The notes under the pieces were generated by a model. It searched no databases. It was not told the origin of the DNA and saw only the letters and a program-made list of their open reading frames with translations. The position numbers and the translations under genes were made by a program. A DNA stretch of 64,000 nucleotides from Linyphia triangularis (Eukaryota > Arthropoda > Arachnida > Araneae > Linyphiidae): NCBI GenBank assembly GCA_963978545.1, contig OZ021727.1:92507762-92571761 (forward strand), in the 5' to 3' direction. Below are positions 11,806-24,334 of this stretch, piece by piece (positions within the stretch are counted from its first letter, which is position 1; each line of letters begins with the position of its first letter).

Positions 11806-12700
11806 GATGAGGTTACAATATAAATGCCTTCTGCCCGCCGATGAAGCAGGCAGTTTTTCCCTGGTATGCCCTTAGCTGGAAGCTCCAGTAGATTTCTATT
11901 TGCTGGTACGTAATACATCCAAGATTACCGACTGGTGGCTTAATTTTCACTCAAAAGCTGGATTGTTCCAGTTGCTTGCGTAAACGAAAAGGTGGCATTC
12001 CAATGAAAGAGTGACAGTGACCTTCCAATCAATTTAGCAGATGACATTACAGCCAAATAGTAATGTGAAATTCTGTCTTGTAGTTCGTAAGATTACTGAA
12101 TCTGTTTGATGACACAGATGAGGTATAAATGTGTCGGGGAAAAAAATTATTTATTTTTCTATTAGTTTGAGAGACTATGCTTGGAGTTTAGGTTTATATC
12201 GTACGATAACTATACTTGACTTATATTAGCTCTTCAAATAAAGTTGTACTGTGGTTTTTTTACTTGTTGTTTTCGAAACATTTTCATTAAACTCACCTGT
12301 TGTATTTTTATCCAGATAATTCTCCTCATTTGAAGATGTGTTATTATAAAGACCTTGGAATTTATTATGGATACAGTACTACTTATAACCAGATCATGGG
12401 TTAACTTTTGAAGTTTATATTGTGCAAGAAATCCTATTACACGTCCAATAAGTGTTATAAAATTTCCTGATCAAAAACTGAATGAGAAAAAGTTGCACCT
12501 TTTGTTATGTATAAGACTGACACTTCGGCGTATTTATCATCGCGTTTTTGCGTAAGAGAAGCAGAAAATCAGACAGATTTTAATAGTGAACTGTAAATTT
12601 TAAAATTCCAGCCTTAGATGAAAACAATAAAGAATTAGTGAGTGAATAGGCAAAATTTATAATCCTTGATAACTTTCTGCCAAATTCCCAACCAAAGTAA
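11806..12700. other. No gene recognised
   Basis: Unique AT-rich sequence with no domain, RNA gene or repeat that I can support. Confidence 0.4.
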
Positions 12701-12878
12701 GACCAAACGGTATAGTGGTTAGCGTGCTAGCTTCTAGACCGCAAAATTGCGGTTTCGAGTCCCGTGTTAGGCATGGGTGTTTGTAAATGTATGTTGGCTT
12801 GTCTAATGACGAATGTTTCGGCGCATTATAGCCCCCGTGTTGCTGATGGCGCCAGATAATCTGAAAACAACCAACCAA
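12701..12878 (+). mobile_element. tRNA-derived SINE, copy 3
   Basis: The head is GACCAAACGGTATAGTGG, the B box is slightly changed (GGTTTCGAGTCCCG, one extra T), and the standard body ends in GATAATCTGAAAACAACC. The tail runs into CAACCAACCTAACTAAACTAA. No convincing target duplication can be defined. Confidence 0.88.
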
Positions 12879-12879
12879 C

Positions 12880-14426
12880 CTAACTAAACTAACGAACGAA
12901 ATAACATACATTTTAAATCGTCTGTTATTTGCTTCTTTCTGTTCCAGAGTCGGTATGATAAAAAAGATTTTGATTGATCCTTTTGGGATGAAAACCGCAC
13001 TTCATCAGGAAAGTACTCTCAAACTGTTTATACTTTCTAGTCACATTTCTTTCTTCAGTTCTTTCAGAAAGATAGGAAGAAGAACTGCATATACCCTGAA
13101 TTCCTACCACTTTCTCCGTACGAGTCAATAAAGCAAACATGTCATTTCATCTGCAACAGTATCTTACGCAAAACTTATTTTTTTTCCCGCTTAATTCCAT
13201 TTTTTTTTTGTTCTCCCCCTCCCCTTAACTCAAGCAACAATGTTCAAGTTTGTAAAGTTCGCGTGCAATTTCTAAAGTCACGCACTTGTGTCTCTCGTTT
13301 CTGTTAACACGGAATGCTGGGTCTAGAGCAGAACTAACTTTTTTTTCCCCGCTTCCTATCTGTGTTCGAAATTCTGTCCAAATATATGAGATAACAGAAC
13401 GGTTTTGCTTAAATGAACCACTGAGGTATAAATGTGTAGTTCTGTGTGAAAAGACACATGTAGAAGTTACTTTGGTTTCTTTTTCTAGTGCATACGTTTA
13501 TTGGCAAGTTAGGCAATGCGGATCTATTAATCCTTTTAGTCCGACGTCATTTGGATACAGATGCCGGGGTTTTGGTTGTTGGTAATGCAAGAGATACTTA
13601 ATAGGACTCCCGGTAGAATGACTGTCAGAAGAATGTTTTCTTGTTATGAGATAATGGTTAAATCATAGGATGGATCTTGATACAAAACAATAATTTAATT
13701 ACAATATCAACTTGGATACATTCTATTTTTAAACTAATAAACTAAATCATATTAATGCTAGAGTACAAGTGCTAAGAACTTGTGGAGGGAGCACTGTGGC
13801 AGCATGTCTGGTGCACATGAATTTTCGTGCCTGATTGTGAAATCGAGATGTTACTTCAACAAGAATCAAATTAGAATGAGTAAAAGACTGTGCACTATTG
13901 GTTGATTTGGTACCACGTGGGGTATGGATCTTTTATGATAGGATGGTAAAAATCTCAAGTTGAGTGGTATGGATGACCTAGAAAGGAATGTCTTTTGAGA
14001 AAAGAAACTCAAGAAAACACCATATTCTGATGATTGAGATTTTCCTTTGCTATTGCCTTTGTGTGAATACACCAGAACACGTCCGCCTCACAGATTAGTT
14101 GTATTGATATTATTTTCACAGAGAAATAATCAAATGGACTACATGCACGATGTTATTTAAAGAGGATTTTTTAAATATGTTGAAATTAGTAAATTGTAAA
14201 CTGGAAAAGAGCCGCCAAGATTTATAATATCTCTGTGCGTAAGAACCTTAAATGTTGATTGTTTATCGATATAGTTAAAAAAAAAAGTATTCATAGTAAA
14301 CGTGTTAAAATATCTGGTAAGCTTGTAATTCGGATGCCAGTTGACATCAGAGGTTACTAGTGTTTTTTTTTTACTGGTCATTTTGTTGGAAAAACACTTA
14401 CGAAATCGGTTATAGTTTAAGCTTAA
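12880..14426. other. No gene recognised
   Basis: Unique sequence with moderate AT content. A 99-codon plus-strand frame at 13286-13585 has no recognisable domain and is flanked by poly-T/poly-C tracts. I regard it as chance. Confidence 0.4.
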
Positions 14427-15203
14427 CTAGGGGGCTTCGCCCCCTGCTCGCTAACGCTCGCCAACCCCCAAACACCTCGCTGCGCTCGGATTGAGCGGCT
14501 TTGCCGCTCGAATTTGTGGTTAAAACATCTTGCTGCGCTCGAATAGGTTTGCCAGCTATAAAAAATGTAACCAAATTTTTATAACTTTAATGGAAGGCCT
14601 AATAGAGAAAACACCCAAATTGCAAGTTTCATAATAGAAAGTTAAATATACTATCTGCCAACATTCTGACTTAAAACTTCATTAGTTATGCCCTTACATT
14701 GAAGTCCCAATATCTTTTATTTATTCTGATAAGTCGCCCCGTTAGAGAACGACGTCCAACGCGAAGCATTTTCTGGATAGAAATACTTCAAAATAATAAT
14801 TACTCTAATACAAAAATGCTTCAGAAAAACAGAAAAAATCTACTTTGAAAAGAAGAGTTTAAAAAGAGCTTTAAAATTAGCAACGGGTTTGTTGTTTACA
14901 TACGTAAGGATAGCTTTAAAATTAGCAACGGTTGTTTGGTTGGTTGAACCCCCGAACAGCGGGTTTGTTTACTTAAGGATGTTGCCATTCTTATATTCAA
15001 AATCATTGAGGCTTTGTAGTAGCTTAATGATGAAAAATATTGAAATTTAACTAATTAATAAAGTGTTAATAAATTATTTTGGCACGTTTTGGCAAATCTA
15101 CAGCTTATTTCCTTTAAAATGACACCTTGATCATTGAAATTGGTTGAGTAGTTTAGGCGGACGGACTAACCCCAAAAAACGTATTGCCTATTAAATATAT
15201 AGA
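14427..15203 (-). mobile_element. Non-autonomous Helitron, copy 1 (777 bp)
   Basis: Read on the minus strand it begins TCTATATATTTAATAGGC after a host A. It ends with the GC hairpin GGGGGCGAAGCCCC running into a terminal CTAG before a host T. These are the diagnostic Helitron features: 5' TC, 3' hairpin plus CTRR, insertion between A and T, and no target duplication. There is no Rep/helicase reading frame. Interior marks include TTGGGGTTAGTCCGTCCGCC near the 5' end and repeated CTGCGCTCG and GCTCGCTAACGCTCGC motifs near the 3' end. Confidence 0.88.
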
Positions 15204-15714
15204 TTTTAGACTTCCATGCCGATAAATGGGGTTCTCTCATAAAATCCCTTCTATACATGTATGGCAATTTAAAATATTTAAAGTTGAATAAGCCAGGAGC
15301 TGGTTGAAAAAAATTGAGTCAAATTTGTTGCTCGTCTTAGTCTATGAAGATCAAAAGACACAAACAAAATAATCCTAAAATAGGGGAGATGGAGGAGGGG
15401 GAATAATTGAAATTTTTTATTTCTAATTTGAGGTTGTTTTTTTTTTTTTAAATACAACGAAGTGCATTTCTTTGGCTCTGAGGGAAATGAAAGCCTAACT
15501 TAAAAGTTTTATTTAGAGAAAAATTTCATAATATATTCATGTTTCTCTCTCTCTCTCTCTCAAAACAATTGAAGTAGAATATTTGAGTTAGAGAATTAAG
15601 CATTTTGAAGATTTTGCCCACCAAAATTTGATATAATTCATTCAACAACTATATCTACTAAGTTTCAAGTTGGATTGGATGACAGCAAATATGTTAATTA
15701 GCCTTTGCAAGCTT

Positions 15715-15748
<34 letters not shown>

Positions 15749-16270
15749 AAATTATTATAAAGGTTTTGAAAATTTTGCTTTACTAAGATAGATATATTTT
15801 CTATCTATCTTTTTGAAAAATTACCACCGTGACTTTATTAACGTTTCAATTGATTGCGAATATTCTTTCTGTAAGTAATTGTGCTCATGAAGAAGTGTAC
15901 AGAAGAGATTTTATGCTCTCAAAGCATTTTAAACGAAATATTTGAGTTAAGAGGACAATGCAGTTAGCCGTTTTTTAGTTTTTTGTGCATAAAAGATCAA
16001 TTAACGGGAAACTCATAGAATCCCTTCCGTATCTGTAAATCGAAAATTTTAAAAAGGGAATACGCGTCAAATAATTTTGTCTCAAAATAAGCAACATTTT
16101 GAGTACCTGCTTGTGGGTAGTGGAGCTAAGTTGATTTATTATAATAATGGGGATTTTGTTGCGTTAGAGCTACACGAGAGCTATTTGCGACGATATATCG
16201 TTAAATCGATATCTGTGAATACAAATTGGTGGTAAAACTTTCTTTTCAAATTTCAGGTGTTTTTCTGTTG
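15204..16270. other. No gene; poly-A run and CT dinucleotides
   Basis: Contains a long A run at about 15716-15745, a (CT)n run at about 15545-15562 and otherwise featureless AT-rich sequence. Confidence 0.5.
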
Positions 16271-16855
16271 AATTTTTAAATCTTTTATATTAACTTCGAT
16301 TTTGTGTGTGTGTTTGTCGATGGTGGGCAAATCTGCGGAGGTCTAATTAACCCCCTTGCCGTCATCCAATCGGACTGAAACTTAAGAGATAGACTCGATG
16401 TCGATGACAATGCAGTCTGTTAAATTTTTGGGCTGTTACTGTCACTAACTTGCCGTCATCAGATCGCACTAAAATAGTATTTAACTAACCTTTAAAGAAA
16501 CTCTTTTCTGTGGCCAAATTTTTTAAATAAATAAGTAAGTAAGTAAATAAATAAATAAATAAATAAGTAAATTAAATAAATAAATAAATAAATAAATATT
16601 TTTTTCAGAAAACAAAAGGTATTTACATGTGAGTGCATAATGTCCCGTTCATTTTTAAGAAATAAATTCTAAAACATAGTTTGCCGCACATCTTGCTGAT
16701 CGAAATTTGTTTGATATTTAAAATTAGATGCAAGTCACAAGCACGCGCTATTTACAGAATCGGCGTTGTGTTAATGATTATAAATGTTGGCAATGCATAT
16801 AAAAGATTAATATTAAAAACTTTTTTTTTTTTTATGGGTTATATTTTTTATCCCA
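16270..16855 (+). mobile_element. Dispersed repeat family R1, copy A
   Basis: It shares an ordered set of blocks with 19035-19650 and 31292-31860 in the opposite orientation: TTATATTAACTTCGATTTTG, then TTGTCGATGGTGG, CCCCTTGCCGTCATCCAATC, GATGTCGATGACAATGC and finally AAAACTTTTTT-ATGGGTTAT. A (TAAA)n microsatellite sits in the middle at about 16528-16597, where copy B has (TTTA)n. There is no coding capacity. It is a non-autonomous DNA element or decayed retroelement of unknown class. Confidence 0.75.
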
Positions 16856-17060
16856 ATGAAAGTGTTTATGACCAATGGACACCTCTTATTGCTTTTTAAA
16901 ATCTAGCATAGGAGTTTACATTTAAATGTCAGAGTTTTTAGTAAACTTTCTTTTCATTATAGTTTCATGTGTTTTCAATTGAATTCCTTATACCAGTGAA
17001 AATGTTTATGAACGACTCGACACCACTTATTGCTTGTTAAAATTAGGCTTACTAGTTTGC
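16855..17060. repeat. Diverged tandem duplication of about 125 bp
   Basis: CCCAATGAAAGTGTTTATGA followed by GGACACCTCTTATTGC, from about 16852, is repeated as CAGTGAAAATGTTTATGA and GACACCACTTATTGC from about 16995. Confidence 0.6.
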
Positions 17061-17549
17061 AGTTAAAAGTAAAGCTTTTACGTTTTGTTGAAAGTTTGTG
17101 TTTCACAAAACTGTTTAAATTTGTCAGCATTTTGAAATACGTATTTAACCTGGTAATATTTGTCAGAAAATATAACTAAGGTGCCTACATACAATACTAT
17201 TTTAAGTCAAATTTCCTCAGGTGAAATCAGAGCCGTAATTTTTTAATTAGGGATCTAACGTGAAGATAAATATGAAAATTCATATAAAAATATTTTTCTG
17301 TCACAATGCAATTTGATTACACATAAAATGCAAATTATTTTCCAACCTTAATTGAGGGAGTGCAAACTTTGTAACAATTCATATTAAGAAATTTTAGCTT
17401 TTGTTCACTAATTCTTTCTCTGTGACATGTATCTCCATATCCATCCTTTTGAATAGGCACCTGGCTTAAGTGCGTGTAAAAAATGTTCCTTTATTTTAAA
17501 CGTTATTTTTTAAATGGTTCTGGCTAATTAAGAGCTACTCATTTACCAA

Positions 17550-18660
17550 CTAAATATATTTTATTATTATTGTTCTACTCAGCTATCAAGTCAATCCATT
17601 TTATTATTTTTCTTTTTTTCTCATTTATCATCTATATAGGTTTTATTATTATTCTAATACTTAGCTGCCAAGTACATGTATTTTATTATCATTATTCGAC
17701 TCAGCTATCATCTAAATATATTTTTGCTATTTTTATTCGATTGATCAATCAAGTTAGTCCATTTTATTATATTTCTTCTTCTCAGTTATCATCTAAATAT
17801 ATTTTGTTATTATTATTTTACTCTGTTATTATTTAAATATATTTTTGCTATTTTTATTTTATTGATCAATCAAGTTAGTCCATTTTATTATATTTCTTCT
17901 TCTCAGTTATCATCTAAATATATTTTGTTATTATTACTTTACTCTGTTATTATTTAAATATATTTTTGCTATTTTTATTCTATTGATCAATCAAGTTAGT
18001 CCATTTTATTATATTTCTTCTTCTCAGTTATCATCTAAATATATTTTGTTATTATTATTTTACTCTGTTATTATTTAAATATATTTTTGTTATTTTTATT
18101 TTATTCATCTATCAAGTTAGTCCATTTTATTACATTTCTTCTTCTCAGTTATCCTCTAAGTGTATTTTGTTATTATTATTTTACTCTGCTATCATTTAAA
18201 TATGCTTTTGTTATTATTATCCTACTCAGCTATCAAGTCAATCCATTTTATTATTTTCCTTTTTCTCAGTTATCCTCTAAATATATTTTGTTATTATTAT
18301 TTTACTCTGCTATCATTTAAATATACTTTTGTTATTATTATTCTACTCAGCTATCAAGTCAATCCATTTTATTATTTTCCTTCTTCTCAGTTATCCTCTA
18401 AATATATTTTTTTATTATTATTTTACTCTGCTATCATTTAAATATACTTTTGTTATTATTATTCTACTCAGCTATCAAGTTAGTCCATTTTATTATTTTT
18501 CTTCTTCTCATTAATCATCTAAATATATTTTGTTATTATTATTTTACTCAGCTATCATCTAAATATATTTTCGTTATTATTATTCTACTTAGCCATGAAC
18601 AAAATTTATATTTTTAATTTTTATTCTACTCAGTTATCATTCAATTATATTTTTCCTGCT
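17550..18660. repeat. AT-rich compound tandem array, period about 121 bp
   Basis: The block CATTTTATTATATTTCTTCT with CTCAGTTATC recurs at about 17760, 17881, 18002 and 18123. It then continues as shorter variants (CAGCTATCAAGTCAATCC) to about 18500. The sub-blocks TCATCTAAATATATTTTG and TTATTATTATTTTACTC are themselves repeated. Strand composition is strongly T-rich. Open frames across it encode only Tyr/Phe/Ile-rich low-complexity peptide. Confidence 0.9.
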
Positions 18661-19034
18661 CTGTCATATAGCGACTCGTAATTTCAATGTAATTTGCTTT
18701 CTTAGGTACTAATGATATCATACTCAGGGGTCACTTGAAGTGAAGACTGAATGAAAATTAGCAATTAAGCGTTTATATTTATAAATTTAAAGGTTTAGGA
18801 AACAATGTAGACTGGCTGATGCCCATAAAATGTTCCGGACATTTTTTCAAAAAAAATAATTCACGATAAATTTTTATCTTCAATATACTATATTTCTCTT
18901 GCATCCTACCCGAATTCAGCTGTATTTCTGTAAGCATAATGGCAACGATTCTGCAGATTCAAATTATCTACCAATTTTTATGCCATTTGAAAGGGCTTGA
19001 ATTGCATATGTGTCAAAGTGTACTAAAAGTTAAT

Positions 19035-19650
19035 AATATAACTCATAAAAAAGTTTTTAATAAAAATCCCTAATGTGCATTACCAATTTTTTTATTCCTA
19101 AACAAAGCGCTGTTTCTGTTGCAAGCGTGTGCTTGGTGTTGGCATCTAGTTTTAAATATTAAAAACATCTCTATCAGCAAAATTTGCGGTAAACTACTTT
19201 AAAAAATTTGTTCATTAAAAGGAATGTGAATTTATGCATTGAATTCCAATGCATAAATTCCCATTCCTTTATTTATTCTGATTATTATTCTTTATTTATT
19301 TCTTTATTTATTCCTTTATTTATTCTGATTAAAACAATTTTATTATTTATTAAAACAATTTTGGCAACAGTGAAGAGTTTCTTCAATGTTCGGTTCAATA
19401 CTATTTCAGCGCATTTGGCTGACGGCAAGATGGTTTATTAGTATTCCGTAAAAGTGACCTTTTAGTGACAATGACAGCTCATAAATTTAATAAAATGCAT
19501 TGTCATCAACATCGAATCTATCTGTCAAGTTTTAGCCCAATTGGATGATGGCAAGGGGTTAATTGAGCCTCCACTGATTTGTCCGCCAACGACAAACATA
19601 CCCACACACAATCCTACACATTTGAAGTTAATATAAAAGATTTAAAAACA
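19035..19650 (-). mobile_element. Dispersed repeat family R1, copy B
   Basis: Reverse-oriented relative to copy A: starts with AACTCATAAAAAAGTTTTTA and ends TTGAAGTTAATATAAAAG, with TTGTCATCAACATCGAATC and GGATGATGGCAAGGGGTTAA between. It contains a near-perfect palindrome of about 48 bp at about 19220-19267, centred on GCATTGAATTCCAATGC, and (TTTA)n at 19268-19330. Confidence 0.75.
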
Positions 19651-19904
19651 ATGTACTATTTTTATTCCTGTAGAGTATTTCATAATTGTGCTATTTAACA
19701 TACCTCTACTACAGCAGTGATTTTTGATAACTTGAGTGGCTAAAGGATTTGTGTTTTTGTGTTTCTATATTTGCTATTCACAGATGTTACTAATTACTCT
19801 CTTATTTCTTATTTTAAATCAATGAGTTTCAATTAAAATTATTATCTATTTCTCTTCGGTTGGATGTTTTGGAGGTTTTTTTCACTCTAAAATAGCTATA
19901 TGAA

Positions 19905-20298
<394 letters not shown>

Positions 20299-20455
20299 GC
20301 CTCGTATTCCTATTCTTTCGAATTCCAAGTTGGACATGAATATGCATTATGGTTTGGTATCCACGTTAAGATGTAGGTCTCAGACTGATTAACCGTCATT
20401 GTGTTTAATAATAGGTCGTTGAGCACACAAACCAACTAACCATTATAAAGTCACA

Positions 20456-21224
20456 CTAGGGGGCTTCGCTCCCTGCTCGCTAACGCTCGCCAACCCCCAA
20501 ACGCCTCGCTGCCGCTCGAATTTGTGGTTAAAACATCTTGCTGCGCTCGAATAGGTTTGCCAGCCATAAAAAATTTCATAAAAATTTTATAAATTTAATG
20601 TAAGGCCTAATAAAGAAAACACCCAAATTGTAAGTTTCATAATAGAAAGTTAAATATACTATCCGCCGACATTCTGACTTAAAACTTCATTAGCTATGCC
20701 CTTACATTGAAGTCCTAATGTTTTTTTATTTATTCGGATAAGTCGCCCCGTTAGAGAACGACGTCCAACGCGAAGCATTTTCTGGATAGAAATACTTCAA
20801 AATAATAATTACTCTAATACAAAAATGCTTCAGAAAAACAGAAAAAATCTACTTTGAAACGAAGAGTTTAAAAAGAGCTTTAAAATTAGCAACGGATTTG
20901 TTGTTTACATACGTAAGGATAGCTTTAAAATTAGCAACGGTTGGTTGGTTGGTTGGTTGAACCCCCGAGCAGCCGGTTTGTTGTTTACATACGTAAGGAT
21001 GTTGCCAATCATATATTCAAAATCATTGAGGCTTTGTAGTCGCTTAATGATGAAAAATATTGAAATTTAACTAATTAATAAAGTGTTAATAAATTATTTT
21101 GGCACGTTTTGGCAAATCTACAGCTTATTTCCTTTTAAATGACACCTTGATCATTGAAATTGGTTGAGCAGTTTAGGCGGACGGACTAACCCCAAAAAAA
21201 CGTATTGCCTATTAAATATATAGA
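20456..21224 (-). mobile_element. Non-autonomous Helitron, copy 2 (769 bp)
   Basis: Near-identical over its length to the element at 14427-15203 and in the same orientation. The minus-strand 5' TC lies at 21224/21223 after a host A, and the 3' CTAG at 20456-20459 precedes a host T. The 3' hairpin carries one mismatch (CTTCGCTCCC on the plus strand). The two copies differ by small indels near GGTTGGTTGGTTGG and around the CTGCGCTCG repeats. It has no open reading frame of note. Confidence 0.88.
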
Positions 21225-21689
21225 TATTTCATTTTCAAAGTTTGAATATATTTAATAAAAGATTAATTATTTATGCAAAAGGCTTCACGAGTCAAAATAA
21301 TACTGATCTCTGCAAATATCTATTGCTTGTTAGCCATTTGATGCAAATAATAAATAATGTTTTTAATTTTAGATTGTTACGGTTGAGCGTTTTTATTACT
21401 TTTAAAAACACTAAACTACGATTGCACTGGAAAGTGACATTTTTTCTAATTCATCCAAACTGCATAATAGAAATTGTGCTTTATAATTAGCTGGTCTTAT
21501 TTATTCGGCTTTAGTTTTGATGAGTCAGGATGATAGAAAAAAATATCACCACTAAGCAGATTCTGGTGATTATTGCTCAATTTAGTTAGTTAAAAATGGT
21601 TTTGTAACATTTTCTTGTATTAATTATCTCGAACGATGTATAGCATTGTTAGTATGGATTAAGCAATTAGTTGTTGAAATATAGATATA

Positions 21690-21725
21690 AGGAATTTTCG
21701 TAGCGAAGCACGGGTATTTAGCTAA
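21690..21725 (+). mobile_element. Possible third Helitron 3' end (different family)
   Basis: The sequence TTTTCGTAGCGAAGCACGGG, then TATTTAGCTAA, is followed by a T. A hairpin (CGT-AGCGAAGC-ACG) shortly before a terminal CTAA and insertion before T fit a plus-strand Helitron terminus. The 5' end could not be located, so only the terminus is annotated. Confidence 0.45.
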
Positions 21726-22184
21726 TAATTATGCAAGAAGAAAAAAAACTGGGTAAGTTTATAAAAAACATCGGCCCATCACGTAATTATTGACACGAAT
21801 TAAGTGTTTCCATTCTATAGATTTTTTTTTTTTTTTACAAATTGAAATGATTAACATCTAAATTGTAAATAAAAACATGTATCCAGCATGAATTTACTGT
21901 ATGCTTGTATTATAGATTGCCATCATGTATATTATAATGCAATTAAAAACAAAAAATAATAAATCCATATAATAAATAGCATAAATAAACATAACAACTA
22001 TTCGTTCCAATATAACTTAACATTACAATTTCCTTATGCATTAACATTATTATGGTAAAAATAGTATTATACATATATTGTAGCTAACATTATAAGTCTG
22101 TTTTAAACAAATATTAAAAGTATATTAAAATTTATAAATCAAAATTATAACGACTGAAACTCTTTAAGAACTCTAAAAACTTAG

Positions 22185-22367
22185 GGCCGATCAAACGGTA
22201 TAGTGGTTAGCGTGCTAGCTTCTATACCGCGAGGTTGCGGGTTCGAGTCCCGTGTAAGTCATTGGTGTTTGTAAATGTATGTTGGCTTGTCTAATGACGA
22301 ATGTTTCGGCGCATTATAGCTCTCGTGTTGCTGACGGCGCCAGATAATCTGAAAACAACCAACCAAC
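22185..22367 (+). mobile_element. tRNA-derived SINE, copy 4
   Basis: Complete copy with intact B box (GGTTCGAGTCCCG). The target duplication CTAAAAACTTAG is perfect at 22173-22184 and 22368-22379. Confidence 0.93.
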
Positions 22368-22379
22368 CTAAAAACTTAG

Positions 22380-22864
22380 CTATGATTGGGTAGTGGTCCC
22401 CACAAAGTTGGGCAGCATAAATTATGTTTAGAGTCATAATAAAATATTCAATAACTTTGTGACGTTCATTTCTTCGTATAACTTTATTTTTAAAAAGTTG
22501 TTAACATTGCTCTACTATATTGCAATGCAATGGAAACTCATCAAATAGTTCATTCTACACGTTTTATCATATTTTGAATGAAATTGAATGAAAGATAACT
22601 TAATAAGGGGAATTAATGTTACGTTCAAGTTCTACATTCATCGCTTTTCCCTCTCTGCAATATAAGAAAACGCAAAGTTTTTAAGAACAGTTAAGTTTAT
22701 AAAATATACGCATGTTCCTCAAAACCATCCATTTAATGGACAGATAACCGATTAAAAAAAATGTCCTTTCTTTCTTAACACCTAAACACCTGACCATTAA
22801 AAAAACTTCTCCCAATGAAAAAAATATCCCCTCTTCCTCTCCTTACCTTAGTAATAAATCTTCG
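22380..22864. other. No gene recognised
   Basis: Unique AT-rich sequence between the SINE and the GC island, with nothing I can support. Confidence 0.45.
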
Positions 22865-23115
22865 GACAATCACCTCTAAACATGGCCGACCCGTTGTTTG
22901 TAAACAAAGCCACGTGTCCGTGGACAGGCGGGAGAGTCATAAATCTTGGCGGGAAAAAGAGGGCTTCGCGCGGCTATCGCCGGGCGGCGAAAAGAAAAAT
23001 GATGCGCCGATGGAGAAGGGGGGAGCCGCCGCCTGATTGATGGACCTGCCGCCGCTGTTGGGAGGAAGACCGTGGGAAAACGCATTTTGAGCAGGTTGCT
23101 ATTCCGCGGCGGTAG
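22865..23115. promoter_or_regulatory. GC/CpG-rich island, candidate enhancer or promoter element
   Basis: About 250 bp of GC-rich, CpG-containing sequence sits abruptly in AT-rich DNA. Visible sites are: forkhead TGTAAACA (22899-22906), E-box CACGTG (22911-22916), an Abd-B-like GTCATAAA (22936-22943), E2F-type TTGGCGGGAAAA (22946-22957) and an exact PBX/EXD-HOX bipartite site TGATTGATGG (23034-23043). A GGCCATG (22881-22887) resembles the Pho/YY1 core. Open frames on both strands (73 and 90 codons) are Pro/Arg-rich with no known domain. It could be a cis-regulatory element of the Hox cluster or an unannotated promoter. The site matches are visual and unscored. Confidence 0.45.
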
Positions 23116-24176
23116 TGTTTGAGGGGAAGGGGTGAAATGGGGTTTCAATATATTTACTTATGCGTCCAAACACAGTGAAATTGAGTAGAACATTTTTGAC
23201 TGAACTAAATTCGTTCTTGGGAATATTGGCTCACCATATATTTGAATGGAAATATGTTTCGAACTATTTTCTATTTCAGTTTTATATCAAACTTGGCTTT
23301 TAGAAATTTCTTCCAGAAACAGTTCGTATTCACTACCATGTTATAATAAGATGTAGGCTTCATTGTATGTCTGAGGTTGCTATTTCCAGATTAAATTAGG
23401 ATGTGATATCTCAAATGAAAGGTCCCGTCAAGTTGTTCCTGAAGCAAAATGTCTCGATATTCGGAATTCGACATGAAGTGCTTGAAATTTTGAGAAGAGA
23501 TTGATTGAAATATCTTAATGGTGAATTAATATCAGTTTAAAACTTGTATATTTTGCTATAAACACGGTAATTAAGTTTATATCAATTAAAAATATCTTTT
23601 TTGCCACGTGAATATAAAAAATATTACAAAACAAAACGCATGAAGTTACTTTTTCAAACTTTGTAAATTAATTGACTCGTTCTAATACACTAGTTAAATA
23701 AACATTTTTATCTCGTTAGAGAAAGTATTACTTTCGCAACTAATTGAATAAATAATTATTATGTAGGGGGCACTTAGGATTTCTATGTGTTGTCTGAGTT
23801 ATAAAGAGTTAACACACTCGTAAGAAAGTGTTTTATCATTTTAATTTTCCTTTTACTTGAATATTTTGAATTTTGCATAAACATTCATTACTTTTTCTGC
23901 AGTTTTCTTCAGTGTGATTGCTATTCTTCTCCCATTACATAGACATAATGGATGGTTCTCTGGTCGATGATATTTTGTGTATAATTTTTCTATTCTTAAC
24001 TTTAAATTTTCTCTGAATTTAAAGCACTAAAATTATGAAATACAAAGACACATTTGGGTGGATGTTAAAATAATATAATATCCATCTAAATTTTTGAAAA
24101 AGGGTTATTTTTGTGGATTTTATAAAGAAAACCGTGAACACGGAGTATTCGGGAACCAACGATCGTACGGACATAC
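23116..24176. other. No gene recognised
   Basis: Unique AT-rich sequence without recognisable features. Confidence 0.45.
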
Positions 24177-24334
24177 TATTTTTGCGAATAGAAAACAGTG
24201 ATATTTTTGCGAATAGAAAACAGTGATATTTTTGCGAATAGAAAACAGTGATATTTTTGCGAATAGAAAACAGTGATATTTTTGCGAATAGAAAACAGTG
24301 ATATTTTTGCGAATAGAAAACAGTGATATTTTTG
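24177..24334. repeat. 25 bp minisatellite, 6 near-perfect copies
   Basis: The unit TTTTTGCGAATAGAAAACAG plus TGATA recurs with its GCGAATA core at 24184, 24209, 24234, 24259, 24284 and 24309. The copies are contiguous with no spacers, so it is not a CRISPR array. The minus-strand frame through it encodes a repeated SLFSIRKNI-type peptide as a by-product. Confidence 0.95.

Noticed and set aside
22185..22260. Possible tRNA genes (A and B boxes present at seven places)
   Set aside because: The heads lack a proper 3' acceptor half and always continue into the same SINE body and tail, so they are SINE heads rather than tRNA genes.
24177..24334. Possible CRISPR-like array of 25 bp repeats
   Set aside because: The repeats are contiguous with no spacers and no cas genes, and the genome is eukaryotic. 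It is a minisatellite.
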